Shown: positions 1 to 6,457 of the stretch, piece after piece
Numbering within the stretch: position 1 is the first letter of the stretch
How the letters are laid out: each line of letters opens with the position of its first letter
Assembly (NCBI GenBank): GCA_947629075.1
Contig: CANRCI010000034.1
Coordinates: 1 to 12,695, forward strand
From: an uncultured Bacilli bacterium
Lineage (GTDB): Bacteria; Bacillota_I; Bacilli_A; RF39; UBA660
Direction: 5' to 3'
Length of the DNA stretch: 12,695 nt
The notes under the pieces: model-generated
Databases searched by the model: none
What the model was told of the DNA's origin: nothing
What the model saw: only the letters and a program-made list of their open reading frames with translations
Program-made: the position numbers and the translations under genes

Positions 1-1
1 A

Positions 2-670
2 AATAATTTTCAAAATTATTCCCAACCCATGAATAACAATGTAAATGCTTATTCAGAACCAATGAATAATTACAATAATGATTTCAATGATCCTACTAAG
101 GTGAACATTGATGCTATTAAACAAGGGGCAATGGATATAAATCAACAAATGCCTTCAAATAACAATCAAAACAATATGAATTTTGGAGGAAATGCTCCAG
201 TTAATAATGCTCCTGATATGAATCGTTTTATACCAGATTTAAAGAAGGATACAGTAGAGAGAACAGAAGATGGAAACGAAATTATTGGAACTGGGCTTCT
301 TGCTGGTATGCCAGTTATCGATGGAGCTAGTAACAATACTAACTTGAATTCAATTCTTGAAAGTGAAAACATGACGATGAATCCACCTATGAATAATATG
401 AATCCAATGCCACCGATGGATAACAACATGAATCCAGTAAATCAACAAAATCCTCAAGAGATGATGCAACCAAATCCAAGTATGATGGACAATCAAAATA
501 TGAATACTGGTATCAGTGCTCAAGAAATTGCTGATTCTGAAGATTTCAAGATTTCAATGGTTGCGATTGATAACATCTTAAACGATATGCGTTCTAAAGG
601 ATTTAATGTTGAAATTGAAAAATCTATGCTTGGTAATGAATTGCAACTAATCATAAAAATGAAAAAATAA
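2..670 (+). CDS. Asn/Met-rich low-complexity protein, 5' truncated
   Basis: I do not recognise this protein. The reading frame is open from base 2, and the codons before the ATG at 29 continue the same low-complexity pattern (an N-x-YS-x-PMNN unit recurs on both sides). There is no Shine-Dalgarno sequence before 29, so the true start lies upstream of the window. Counting from the ATG at 29 (213 residues), 44 residues are Asn and 23 are Met, and most of residues 1-160 looks disordered, with Met-Asn-Pro repeats at about 115-160. Two parts look ordered: a charged and hydrophobic stretch at about 66-99, and a C-terminal segment at 161-213 with a predicted helix then two strands. No signal peptide or membrane helix is seen in the visible part. 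A terminator follows and parA is next. A function cannot be assigned; a scaffold or binding role is only a guess. Confidence 0.8.
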   Translation, partial: NNFQNYSQPMNNNVNAYSEPMNNYNNDFNDPTKVNIDAIKQGAMDINQQMPSNNNQNNMNFGGNAPVNNAPDMNRFIPDLKKDTVERTEDGNEIIGTGLLAGMPVIDGASNNTNLNSILESENMTMNPPMNNMNPMPPMDNNMNPVNQQNPQEMMQPNPSMMDNQNMNTGISAQEIADSEDFKISMVAIDNILNDMRSKGFNVEIEKSMLGNELQLIIKMKK

Positions 671-688
671 CTTAGTGCGAAATAGCTT

Positions 689-724
689 AACCCTAATTGA
701 GTTTTTGCTCGATTGGGGTTTTAT
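689..724 (+). terminator. Rho-independent terminator after the Asn/Met-rich gene
   Basis: A 13-bp stem (689-701 with 708-720, two G-U pairs) encloses the loop TTTTTG and is followed by a short T-rich stretch. It lies 18 nt after the stop codon and separates the upstream gene from the parAB operon. The T-tract is modest, so termination may be incomplete. Confidence 0.8.
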
Positions 725-732
725 AATTGAGT

Positions 733-765
733 AGTGGAAAGCAATTACGCTTTTATATGTCCACT
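733..765 (+). other. Interrupted inverted repeat upstream of parA
   Basis: AGTGGA (733-738) can pair with TCCACT (760-765). Inside it, AAGC (739-742) pairs with GCTT (749-752) around the loop AATTAC, leaving a 7-nt bulge on the 3' side. A T-rich run follows. It could be a back-up terminator or a protein-binding site, and it lies upstream of the inferred parA promoter. It may also be chance in AT-rich DNA. Confidence 0.35.
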
Positions 766-809
766 TTTATATTTCCGTTTTAATTATAGCTATTTTTTTT
801 ATAAAATGA

Positions 810-838
810 TTTAAATGTTTTCAGTTTTTTGATATTAT
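810..838 (+). promoter_or_regulatory. Putative sigma-A-type promoter of the parA operon
   Basis: TTTAAA (810-815) and TATTAT (833-838) are separated by 17 bp. This would start transcription near 845, giving a leader of about 25 nt to the ATG at 870. The ATG codons at 843 and 846 would then lie at or before the start of the transcript, which supports the later parA start. Confidence 0.5.
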
Positions 839-869
839 ATTAATGATGACTATTCAAGAAGGTGATAAG

Positions 870-1655
870 ATGGGAAAGATAATTTCATTAGTAAATCAAA
901 AGGGTGGCGTAGGAAAGACAACAACTAGTATTAATCTTTCGGCATCTTTAGCAGTTTTAGGTAAAAAAGTTCTTTTGATAGATTTAGATCCTCAGGGAAA
1001 TACAACCACTGGTATAGGAATAAATAAAGGGGATATCGAATATAGTGTTTACGATCTTTTAATCGATAAATGTAAGATAGATGATGCTATTATCCACAGT
1101 AAATACAAAAGATTAGATGTCTTACCAGCTACTATAAATTTAGCAGGTGTGGATATTGAATTAATGGAGAAAGATCGCAATGAACCTGGTTTTGTTAAGG
1201 GTGCTCAGCTTAAGGTAAAATTAGATCCGATTAGAAATAATTATGACTTTATAATTATCGATTGTCCTCCTTCACTTGGTCTGATTACGACTAATGCTTT
1301 AACGGCATCTAATTCAGTAATTATTCCAGTTCAGTGTGAATTCTTTGCCCTAGAAGGAATTATGCAGTTATTGAATACGATCATGATGGCCCAAAAGAAT
1401 TTAAATCCTAGTCTTGACATTGAGGGGGTATTGTTAACGATGCTCGATTCTAGAACTAATTTAGGATTTGAGGTTGTTGAAGATATAAGAAAATACTTTA
1501 AGGAAAGGGTATACAATACGATAATACCTAGACTTATAAGACTTACTGAAGCTCCTTCACATGGTAAACCAATCGTTGCTTATGATCCTAAATGCCGTGG
1601 TACTGAAGCTTACTTAAATTTAGCAAAGGAAGTGATTGAGAGAAATGGACAATAA
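870..1655 (+). CDS. parA: Chromosome-partition ATPase ParA (Soj)
   Basis: This is a ParA/MinD-superfamily ATPase. It binds DNA as an ATP dimer and is stimulated by ParB to segregate origins; in Bacilli, Soj also acts on DnaA. With the start at 870 it is 261 residues, the short form without an N-terminal HTH. The deviant Walker A KGGVGKTT spans residues 11-18 with signature Lys11. DLDPQGN spans 38-44, and the Walker B-like segment ends at Asp131 before CPPS. The start at 870 is preferred over ATG 843 because GGTGA (861-865) precedes it by 4 nt, the protein then begins directly with the family's first strand, and the putative promoter overlaps the earlier ATG. It is first in a five-gene unit and overlaps parB by 11 nt. 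Confidence 0.96.
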   Translation: MGKIISLVNQKGGVGKTTTSINLSASLAVLGKKVLLIDLDPQGNTTTGIGINKGDIEYSVYDLLIDKCKIDDAIIHSKYKRLDVLPATINLAGVDIELMEKDRNEPGFVKGAQLKVKLDPIRNNYDFIIIDCPPSLGLITTNALTASNSVIIPVQCEFFALEGIMQLLNTIMMAQKNLNPSLDIEGVLLTMLDSRTNLGFEVVEDIRKYFKERVYNTIIPRLIRLTEAPSHGKPIVAYDPKCRGTEAYLNLAKEVIERNGQ

Positions 1656-2523
1656 GAGAAGAGCCCTAGGAAAAGGGCTAGAAGAGTTGTTCAATAATGA
1701 ACAAATTGATTTTGATAAAATAGAAGAAAAAATAGTAGAATCTACTCCCAAAGATCAGATAGTTGAAATAAATTTGGATGAATTGAGAAGTAATCCCTAT
1801 CAACCTCGTAAGAACTTTGATGAAGAAAAATTGAATGAATTAGCACTTTCAATAAAAGAACACGGTGTTTTTCAACCAATTATAGTTAAAAAGAGCACAG
1901 TTAGAGGTTATGAAATAATTGCTGGTGAAAGACGTGTTAAAGCATCACGTATGGCTGGACTTACTAAAATACCAGCGATTGTTCGTGATTTCACGGATTC
2001 AGATATGATGGAAATTGCTCTTCTAGAAAACTTACAGAGAGAAAATTTGAATTCAATTGAAGAAGCAAGTGCTTATAAAAAATTAATTGATACTTTGAAT
2101 ATAACTCAAGATGAATTAGCTAAGAGATTGGGTAAAAGTAGAAGTCACATTACCAATATGTTAGGACTTTTAACCTTACCAGAAGAAGTAAAAAACTTAA
2201 TTAGTGAAAATAAATTATCACAAAGTCACGCTCGTGTGCTTAGTAAAATTGATGATAAAGAAAAAATTGATGAGTTTGTAGACTTGATATTAAATAAAGG
2301 TTTAAATGTAAGACAAATAGAGGAACTTTCCCAAGGAAAAGATGTAACGAAGAAACACAAGATCAACGTTACTCATAAAGAAAACGAATACAGTCAATTA
2401 GAGGATTCGATTTCCGAAAAGTTGGGAACGAGAGTTAAAGTTAAAAAGAATAAGATTGAAATATCGTTTACTAATAATAACGATTTAAATAGAATATTAG
2501 AAATAATGAATTTAGGTGATTAA
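1645..2523 (+). CDS. parB: Chromosome-partition protein ParB (Spo0J)
   Basis: ParB is a CTP-dependent DNA clamp that loads at parS, spreads along DNA, recruits condensin and stimulates ParA. The 292-residue protein has a basic N-terminal tail with LGKGLEELF (8-16), the ParA-stimulating peptide. The ParB/Srx nucleotide-binding domain follows, with NPYQPR (50-55), GERR (94-97) and ENLQREN (128-134). The parS-recognising helix-turn-helix lies at about 154-176, and a C-terminal dimerisation segment ends the protein. The frame also opens with TTG at 1636, but ATG 1645 starts the protein at the usual basic tail and leaves room for the purine-rich AAAGGAAG at 1625-1632. It overlaps the parA end by 11 nt and carries the mscS ribosome binding site in its own last codons. 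No parS site is seen in the window. Confidence 0.95.
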   Translation: MDNKRRALGKGLEELFNNEQIDFDKIEEKIVESTPKDQIVEINLDELRSNPYQPRKNFDEEKLNELALSIKEHGVFQPIIVKKSTVRGYEIIAGERRVKASRMAGLTKIPAIVRDFTDSDMMEIALLENLQRENLNSIEEASAYKKLIDTLNITQDELAKRLGKSRSHITNMLGLLTLPEEVKNLISENKLSQSHARVLSKIDDKEKIDEFVDLILNKGLNVRQIEELSQGKDVTKKHKINVTHKENEYSQLEDSISEKLGTRVKVKKNKIEISFTNNNDLNRILEIMNLGD

Positions 2524-2525
2524 GG

Positions 2526-3335
2526 ATGCTAGAAAAGTTAATTGATCTCATTTTATCACCATTTATATATTTGCCGATTATATACGTAGTTGTCGGTATG
2601 ATCTCTTACCGATTAATCAAAGGTTTAATTAAAGGATTGTTTACTAAGAAACATCTCAATCGCATTCGTGATCGTAAAAGATGCAATACAATTATGCAGG
2701 TATTAATAGATACTGTTAAAGTCATCATTGTCGTTTTAGTTGTCTTAGCTATTCTTTCTGTTTACGGTGTCGATGTCTCATCGATTCTTGCTGGACTTGG
2801 TATTGTCAGTTTAGTTTTAGGTCTTGCCAGTCAAGATTTAATCAAAGATTTTATATCAGGTACTTCAATCATTTTAGAGGATTACTTTTCTGTTGGTGAC
2901 ATTATCGAGGTAAATGGTTTTAAAGGAGAAGTTGTCCATATTGGAGTCAAAACAACTAAAATAAAAAAATGGGATGGCCCAGTTATGATGATTTCTAACC
3001 GCAATATTACGACTGTTATCAATCATTCAACTGAAAATACGACAGCTGTTGTCGATGTTGAGATTGCTTATGAAGAAGGTGTTGAAAAGGCAATTAAAGT
3101 CTTAGAGAAGACATTTGATAATATTAAAGAAAATGAATTTGTCGTAGGAGATATCACTGTTTTAGGAGTAGAAGAGTTAAAGGATTCATCCGTTGCGATA
3201 AGAATAACTGCTGTATGTAGTCCTCAAAAACATTTTATTGTCCAAAGACTAATGCGTCAGGAATTTAAGAAAGCTCTAAATAAAGCTGGTATTAAGATTC
3301 CTTATCCACAAATCGAGGTTCATAATGGAAAATAA
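2526..3335 (+). CDS. mscS: Small-conductance mechanosensitive channel, MscS family
   Basis: This is a membrane channel that opens under membrane tension to release solutes on hypo-osmotic shock. At 269 residues it is the size of minimal MscS proteins. Hydrophobic helices lie at about 12-30, 57-79 and 84-105. The last is the pore helix with the Ala/Gly pattern (ILAGLGIVSLVLGLASQD, from residue 87). The cytoplasmic beta domain begins with FSVGDIIEVNGFKGEV (121-136), a strong family signature, and an alpha/beta C-terminal domain follows. AGGTGAT at 2514-2520, inside the end of parB, is the ribosome binding site, and only 2 nt separate the two genes. An MscS gene next to parB is known in related genomes, but a functional link to partition is not evident. 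Confidence 0.93.
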   Translation: MLEKLIDLILSPFIYLPIIYVVVGMISYRLIKGLIKGLFTKKHLNRIRDRKRCNTIMQVLIDTVKVIIVVLVVLAILSVYGVDVSSILAGLGIVSLVLGLASQDLIKDFISGTSIILEDYFSVGDIIEVNGFKGEVVHIGVKTTKIKKWDGPVMMISNRNITTVINHSTENTTAVVDVEIAYEEGVEKAIKVLEKTFDNIKENEFVVGDITVLGVEELKDSSVAIRITAVCSPQKHFIVQRLMRQEFKKALNKAGIKIPYPQIEVHNGK

Positions 3336-3510
3336 AATTCAGTTAGGTACTAGAGTAATTATGAAAAAAGGTCATCCATGCGGTGCCAACGAATGGGAAG
3401 TTATCAGAGTCGGGGCCGATATAAAAATAAAATGTTGTAATTGTGGAAGAGTAGTTATGTTACCACGAATAGAATTCAATAAAAAAATGAAGAAAGTAAT
3501 TGAGGAGTAA
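3325..3510 (+). CDS. DUF951-family small cysteine-rich protein
   Basis: This 61-residue protein matches the DUF951 (YyzM-like) pattern as I know it: a basic, beta-rich protein with KKGHPCGANEWEVIRVGAD (14-32), then KCCNCGR (36-42). Cys19, Cys37, Cys38 and Cys40 could bind zinc, although the family's function is unknown. Its start overlaps the end of mscS by 11 nt, and GAGG at 3315-3318 lies 6 nt before the ATG. In Bacillota it is often found beside parB, mscS and ychF, as here, which suggests a conserved housekeeping role. The family assignment rests on pattern memory; the function is open. Confidence 0.85.
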   Translation: MENKIQLGTRVIMKKGHPCGANEWEVIRVGADIKIKCCNCGRVVMLPRIEFNKKMKKVIEE

Positions 3511-3512
3511 AT

Positions 3513-5105
3513 ATGAGGGAAAAGAAGAAAAGAAAACTAAGAAAATTTAAGTTTCATCCTGTAACATCTTTGATCTTGTTAACCCTAGGAACTGTAATTT
3601 TAAGTTTTGTTCTATCGAAATTTCATGTTCAAGCGAGTTATAGGACGATTGATCCTAATTCGTTAGAGTTTAAAAATGTCATTGTCAGTGTTGAAAATTT
3701 ATTTAATTACAATGGCTTTAAAATGATAATTAGTGATGCTGCTAAAAACTTTGCTAGTTTTTCAGCACTTACTACATTGTTGATTGGGTTAATTGGAGTA
3801 TCAGTAGCTCATGCATCAGGATTGATCGATGCCTTTATAAAGAGAGTTACAATTAATGCTAATAATAAATTGATTACTTTCTTTTTGATATTAATTGCTA
3901 TAATTTCTAGTTTAATAAACGAAATTGGGTATGTAGTTTTAATACCACTTGGAGCACTCATATTTTTAGCAAATAAACGTAATCCAATGTTGGGTATAAC
4001 AGCTGCTTTCTGTGGTGTTGCCTTTGGTTATGGTACTAGTCTTTTTGTCGGTAGTATGGAGGTATCACTTATCGAACAGACAAGACTTGCTGCTAGTGTT
4101 ATTGATGCTGAATATCATATCGCACTATTATCTAATGTCTTCATTATGGTCGCATCTACTATCGTTTTAGCGATTGTCGGAACGATTATCGTTGAGAACA
4201 TTATAGTAAAAAAGATAGGAAGATATAAAGCGGATGAAGAAACTTTACTATTAGAAACAGCTAGTATGCAACAGATTGATTTAGACGATATCGAAAAAGT
4301 CGATTTAGAAGTTAGAGAAAAACGTGGACTTAGATGGGCTTATGTCGTTGGATTTTTGATGATACTATTGTTTATCTATATGATTATACCTAATATTCCA
4401 GGTTCAGGAATACTATTGGATAAGAGTGAGTATACTTATTTAAATCAATTGTTTGGTAGTAAATCATACTTCCAAGATGGATTTACTTATATGGTATCTC
4501 TTTGGTTCTTCTTCGTCGGTATTGCTTATGCTATCGGTGCTAAATCAGTAAAAAATGATAAAGAACTATTTGAAAAAGCTTCAACTTATCTACGTAACGT
4601 TGGACATATAATTATCATCATGTTCTTCTTTGTCCAATTCATTTCAATATTTAAAGAAACTAATATTGGGGTAGTAATTGCTTGTTTTGGAGCTGATCTA
4701 ATTCAGACCCTTAATTTTACAGGCTTACCACTTATTCTTTTAGCTCTAGTAGTTATCGCCATAGCTGGTATATTACTTCCTTCATCATCTAGTAAATGGA
4801 CGATTTTTTCACCAGTTCTTGTTCCAATGATGATGCAGGGAAACATATCACCAGAATTTGCGCAATTCGTTTTTCGCGCAGCTGATTCAATGACTAAAGG
4901 ATTGAGTCCAATTTTAGGATATTTTGTAATATATTTAGGATATCTAAATATCTACAATACTAAAAAGGAGCCAGTAACGATGAAGAAAGCTCTATCATTT
5001 GTCTATCCTTATTGTTTAATCATTGCTGGAACTTGGATATTGATTACAGTTGGATGGTACTTGTTAGGACTTCCAATTGGTCCAAATGTCTATCCGACAT
5101 TATAA
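3513..5105 (+). CDS. AbgT-family transporter (p-aminobenzoyl-glutamate / antimetabolite)
   Basis: This 530-residue polytopic membrane protein has the features of the AbgT family. Family members import p-aminobenzoyl-glutamate (E. coli AbgT) or export sulfonamides (MtrF, YdaH). After a basic N-terminus comes HPVT (15-18) and a first helix, an extracytoplasmic segment, and a further set of helices. The GYVVLIPLGA motif (139-148) and the second-half hairpin are clear. Ser426, Trp429, Pro447, Arg455 and Asp458 have the same spacing as the MtrF functional residues S417, W420, P438, R446 and D449. Before GYVV there is Asn136-Glu137 where I remember an Asp in characterised members. GAGGAG at 3502-3507 serves as ribosome binding site, and the gap to DUF951 is 2 nt. 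It is the last gene of the parA operon. Substrate and direction are not known. Confidence 0.88.
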   Translation: MREKKKRKLRKFKFHPVTSLILLTLGTVILSFVLSKFHVQASYRTIDPNSLEFKNVIVSVENLFNYNGFKMIISDAAKNFASFSALTTLLIGLIGVSVAHASGLIDAFIKRVTINANNKLITFFLILIAIISSLINEIGYVVLIPLGALIFLANKRNPMLGITAAFCGVAFGYGTSLFVGSMEVSLIEQTRLAASVIDAEYHIALLSNVFIMVASTIVLAIVGTIIVENIIVKKIGRYKADEETLLLETASMQQIDLDDIEKVDLEVREKRGLRWAYVVGFLMILLFIYMIIPNIPGSGILLDKSEYTYLNQLFGSKSYFQDGFTYMVSLWFFFVGIAYAIGAKSVKNDKELFEKASTYLRNVGHIIIIMFFFVQFISIFKETNIGVVIACFGADLIQTLNFTGLPLILLALVVIAIAGILLPSSSSKWTIFSPVLVPMMMQGNISPEFAQFVFRAADSMTKGLSPILGYFVIYLGYLNIYNTKKEPVTMKKALSFVYPYCLIIAGTWILITVGWYLLGLPIGPNVYPTL

Positions 5106-5125
5106 ACACCGCATGGTGTTTTTTT
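5104..5125 (+). terminator. Rho-independent terminator of the parA-abgT unit
   Basis: The stem AAACACC (5104-5110) pairs with GGTGTTT (5115-5121) around GCAT, and the T-run spans 5119-5125. It begins inside the abgT stop codon. Confidence 0.85.
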
Positions 5126-5129
5126 ACTT

Positions 5130-5145
5130 TACACTTCAAAGTGTA
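5130..5145 (+). other. Second small hairpin before the 5205 promoter
   Basis: TACACT (5130-5135) and AGTGTA (5140-5145) form a perfect 6-bp inverted repeat around TCAA, directly after the terminator and 8 bp upstream of the inferred -35 box at 5153. It could be a second terminator element or an operator. It is short, so chance is possible. Confidence 0.4.
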
Positions 5146-5152
5146 TTTAAAC

Positions 5153-5181
5153 TTGAATATAAAAAATCGGTGTGCTAGTAT
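5153..5181 (+). promoter_or_regulatory. Sigma-A-type promoter with extended -10 for the 5205 gene pair
   Basis: TTGAAT (5153-5158) is followed after 17 bp by TAGTAT (5176-5181), with TG at 5173-5174 forming an extended -10. Transcription would start near 5188, leaving a short leader that contains the ribosome binding site AGAGGTGA (5193-5200). Confidence 0.7.
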
Positions 5182-5204
5182 AAAGTTATAATAGAGGTGA
5201 TTTT

Positions 5205-6029
5205 ATGGCATTAAAAGATGTTAAACCGACAATGGCTGAAAGAAACGCTATCAGAAAACAACTTCAAGAAGCAGAAAAAAAATTAGCCGAAGCTAAAAAG
5301 TATATGATGGATAATACCGTTGAAAATCAAGAGCGAAGATATGCAGAGAAAATGAATGAGCTTGATATGGAAAGATCGATATTAACACAACGATTGCACG
5401 ATTTAAAAGAAGATAAAACAACAGAAATAATCTATGCTAAAAATGGTGGCGATATAGGTACAGATACACTACATAGCACTGTTGGAAGTTCGTCTGAAAT
5501 TGAACAAACTGAGTCACAGATTGAAAATTTAAATAAACAATATAGTGAAACAAAGGAGCGTTCTAAAGACTCTTTGAGTATGGCTCAAGTGTCAATTCGT
5601 GCTGAAGAAAATTATGACAGTGCTAAAAAACAATATGAAGAGGCTAAAAAAGAGGCTAGTGAAGATTTAAATGAGAAGGTAAAAAGTTCTAGACGAAATA
5701 TGGATTTCCACGATCTTCAAAGAGTATACAATGCTAGAACTAATGCTTTTTCAAGATTTATCAATAAAATAACTGGCAAGGCACCAAAGTGGGGAGAAAT
5801 AAGTAATTTGTCAGAACAAGAAATGCGTTATTTATTACATGCCGCTAAAGGTAAAACTGTTAAACAAGAAGCTAAGGCTCAAAAAATTAACAAACAAAAG
5901 AATCTTAGTTTTAGAGAAAAACAAGAAAAGATAAAGAAAAGCAATTGGAAATATTTTATGGATCGAGCAGCTAATGTTAATAAAACTGAAATAAAAAAAG
6001 AAGTTGAAGCGGAAAGCAGACATATGTAA
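5205..6029 (+). CDS. Coiled-coil protein with basic C-terminus, function unknown
   Basis: I do not recognise this 274-residue protein. It has no signal peptide or membrane helix, so it is probably cytoplasmic. Heptad-like helices rich in Glu, Lys, Gln and Ala fill about 10-75 and 95-160. They are split by a Gly/Ser/Thr-rich linker (80-97) that may be a flexible hinge. A more ordered-looking segment at about 165-216 holds FHDLQRVYNARTNAFSRF (168-185) and APKWGEISNLSEQEMRYLL (193-211). The tail to 274 is Lys-rich. By my count the whole protein has 55 Lys/Arg and 47 Asp/Glu, but residues 161-274 alone have 27 against 13, a basic end that could bind nucleic acid or an acidic partner. AGAGGTGA lies 4 nt before the ATG. 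The acidic 6044 gene follows after 14 nt in the same unit. Confidence 0.85.
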   Translation: MALKDVKPTMAERNAIRKQLQEAEKKLAEAKKYMMDNTVENQERRYAEKMNELDMERSILTQRLHDLKEDKTTEIIYAKNGGDIGTDTLHSTVGSSSEIEQTESQIENLNKQYSETKERSKDSLSMAQVSIRAEENYDSAKKQYEEAKKEASEDLNEKVKSSRRNMDFHDLQRVYNARTNAFSRFINKITGKAPKWGEISNLSEQEMRYLLHAAKGKTVKQEAKAQKINKQKNLSFREKQEKIKKSNWKYFMDRAANVNKTEIKKEVEAESRHM

Positions 6030-6043
6030 GGAGTTGAATAATT

Positions 6044-6361
6044 ATGAATGAAGAAATGTTAGAAGAAGAAGTAACTTTAGCTGATTTAGTAGAGAGTTAT
6101 GATGATTTATCAGTCAGTGAAAAAAGAAAAGAGTTAGGTAGAGAAGTAGCAGAAATGACTATCGTGATTCAAAAATTAATCAGTGATCTCGGTGGTGGAG
6201 TTAACGTAAGTAATCTAGAAGACTTCAATAATTTGTTTGACGGTGAAGCTAGTGAATCAGATTATTTAACTGGTTTTTATGAAGATATTTTAACTTTTAA
6301 AGAAATGTTGGGAGCTTACCTAGATCATGTCGTTTTGCCAAAATATGACGATGCAGAATAA
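6044..6361 (+). CDS. Small highly acidic protein, function unknown
   Basis: I do not recognise this 105-residue protein. By my count it has 27 Asp/Glu and only 7 Lys/Arg, so it is strongly acidic. It is predicted to be mostly helical: a first helix at about 9-17, a longer amphipathic helix at about 22-48 (SVSEKRKELGREVAEM and on), a Gly-rich turn at 50-52, then a further helix near 78-96. There is no signal peptide or membrane segment. AAGGAG at 6028-6033, overlapping the stop of the 5205 gene, is the ribosome binding site with a rather long 10-nt spacing. A terminator follows directly. Co-transcription and opposite charge suggest that it binds the 5205 product, which is inference. Confidence 0.82.
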   Translation: MNEEMLEEEVTLADLVESYDDLSVSEKRKELGREVAEMTIVIQKLISDLGGGVNVSNLEDFNNLFDGEASESDYLTGFYEDILTFKEMLGAYLDHVVLPKYDDAE

Positions 6362-6384
6362 TTTTTTCGAATAAATATTAATTG

Positions 6385-6412
6385 AACAGCTTTTTATAAA
6401 GTTGTTTTTTTT
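6385..6412 (+). terminator. Rho-independent terminator of the 5205-6361 unit
   Basis: AACAGCTTT (6385-6393) pairs with AAAGTTGTT (6398-6406, one G-U pair) around TTAT. The T-run spans 6405-6412. Confidence 0.88.
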
Positions 6413-6424
6413 ATTTTTTCTTTA

Positions 6425-6433
6425 TGGTAGAAT
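6425..6433 (+). promoter_or_regulatory. Putative extended -10 promoter of ychF
   Basis: TGG followed by TAGAAT (6428-6433) makes an extended -10 element. At the 17-bp position there is only a T-run (6405-6410) from the preceding terminator, so the -35 box is weak. The start would be near 6440, just before the ychF ribosome binding site GGAGG (6446-6450). Confidence 0.5.
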
Positions 6434-6457
6434 ATATTCTGAAGTGGAGGTCTTATA

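Noticed and set aside
29..31. ATG at 29 as the start of the first gene
   Set aside because: No ribosome binding site lies before it, and the same low-complexity frame continues upstream to the window edge.
166..429. Minus-strand open frames (also at 1331-1516, 5835-6023, 6733-7068, 8800-9051, 9568-9801, 11586-11801)
   Set aside because: They lie opposite clear + strand genes or promoters, have no recognisable protein features, and arise from AT-rich codon use.
843..869. N-terminal extension of ParA from ATG 843
   Set aside because: The putative promoter -10 (833-838) would start transcription at or after this ATG. The ribosome binding site at 861-865 serves the ATG at 870, where the conserved protein begins.
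1636..1644. TTG start for ParB
   Set aside because: The ATG at 1645 gives the standard basic N-terminus and better room for a ribosome binding site.
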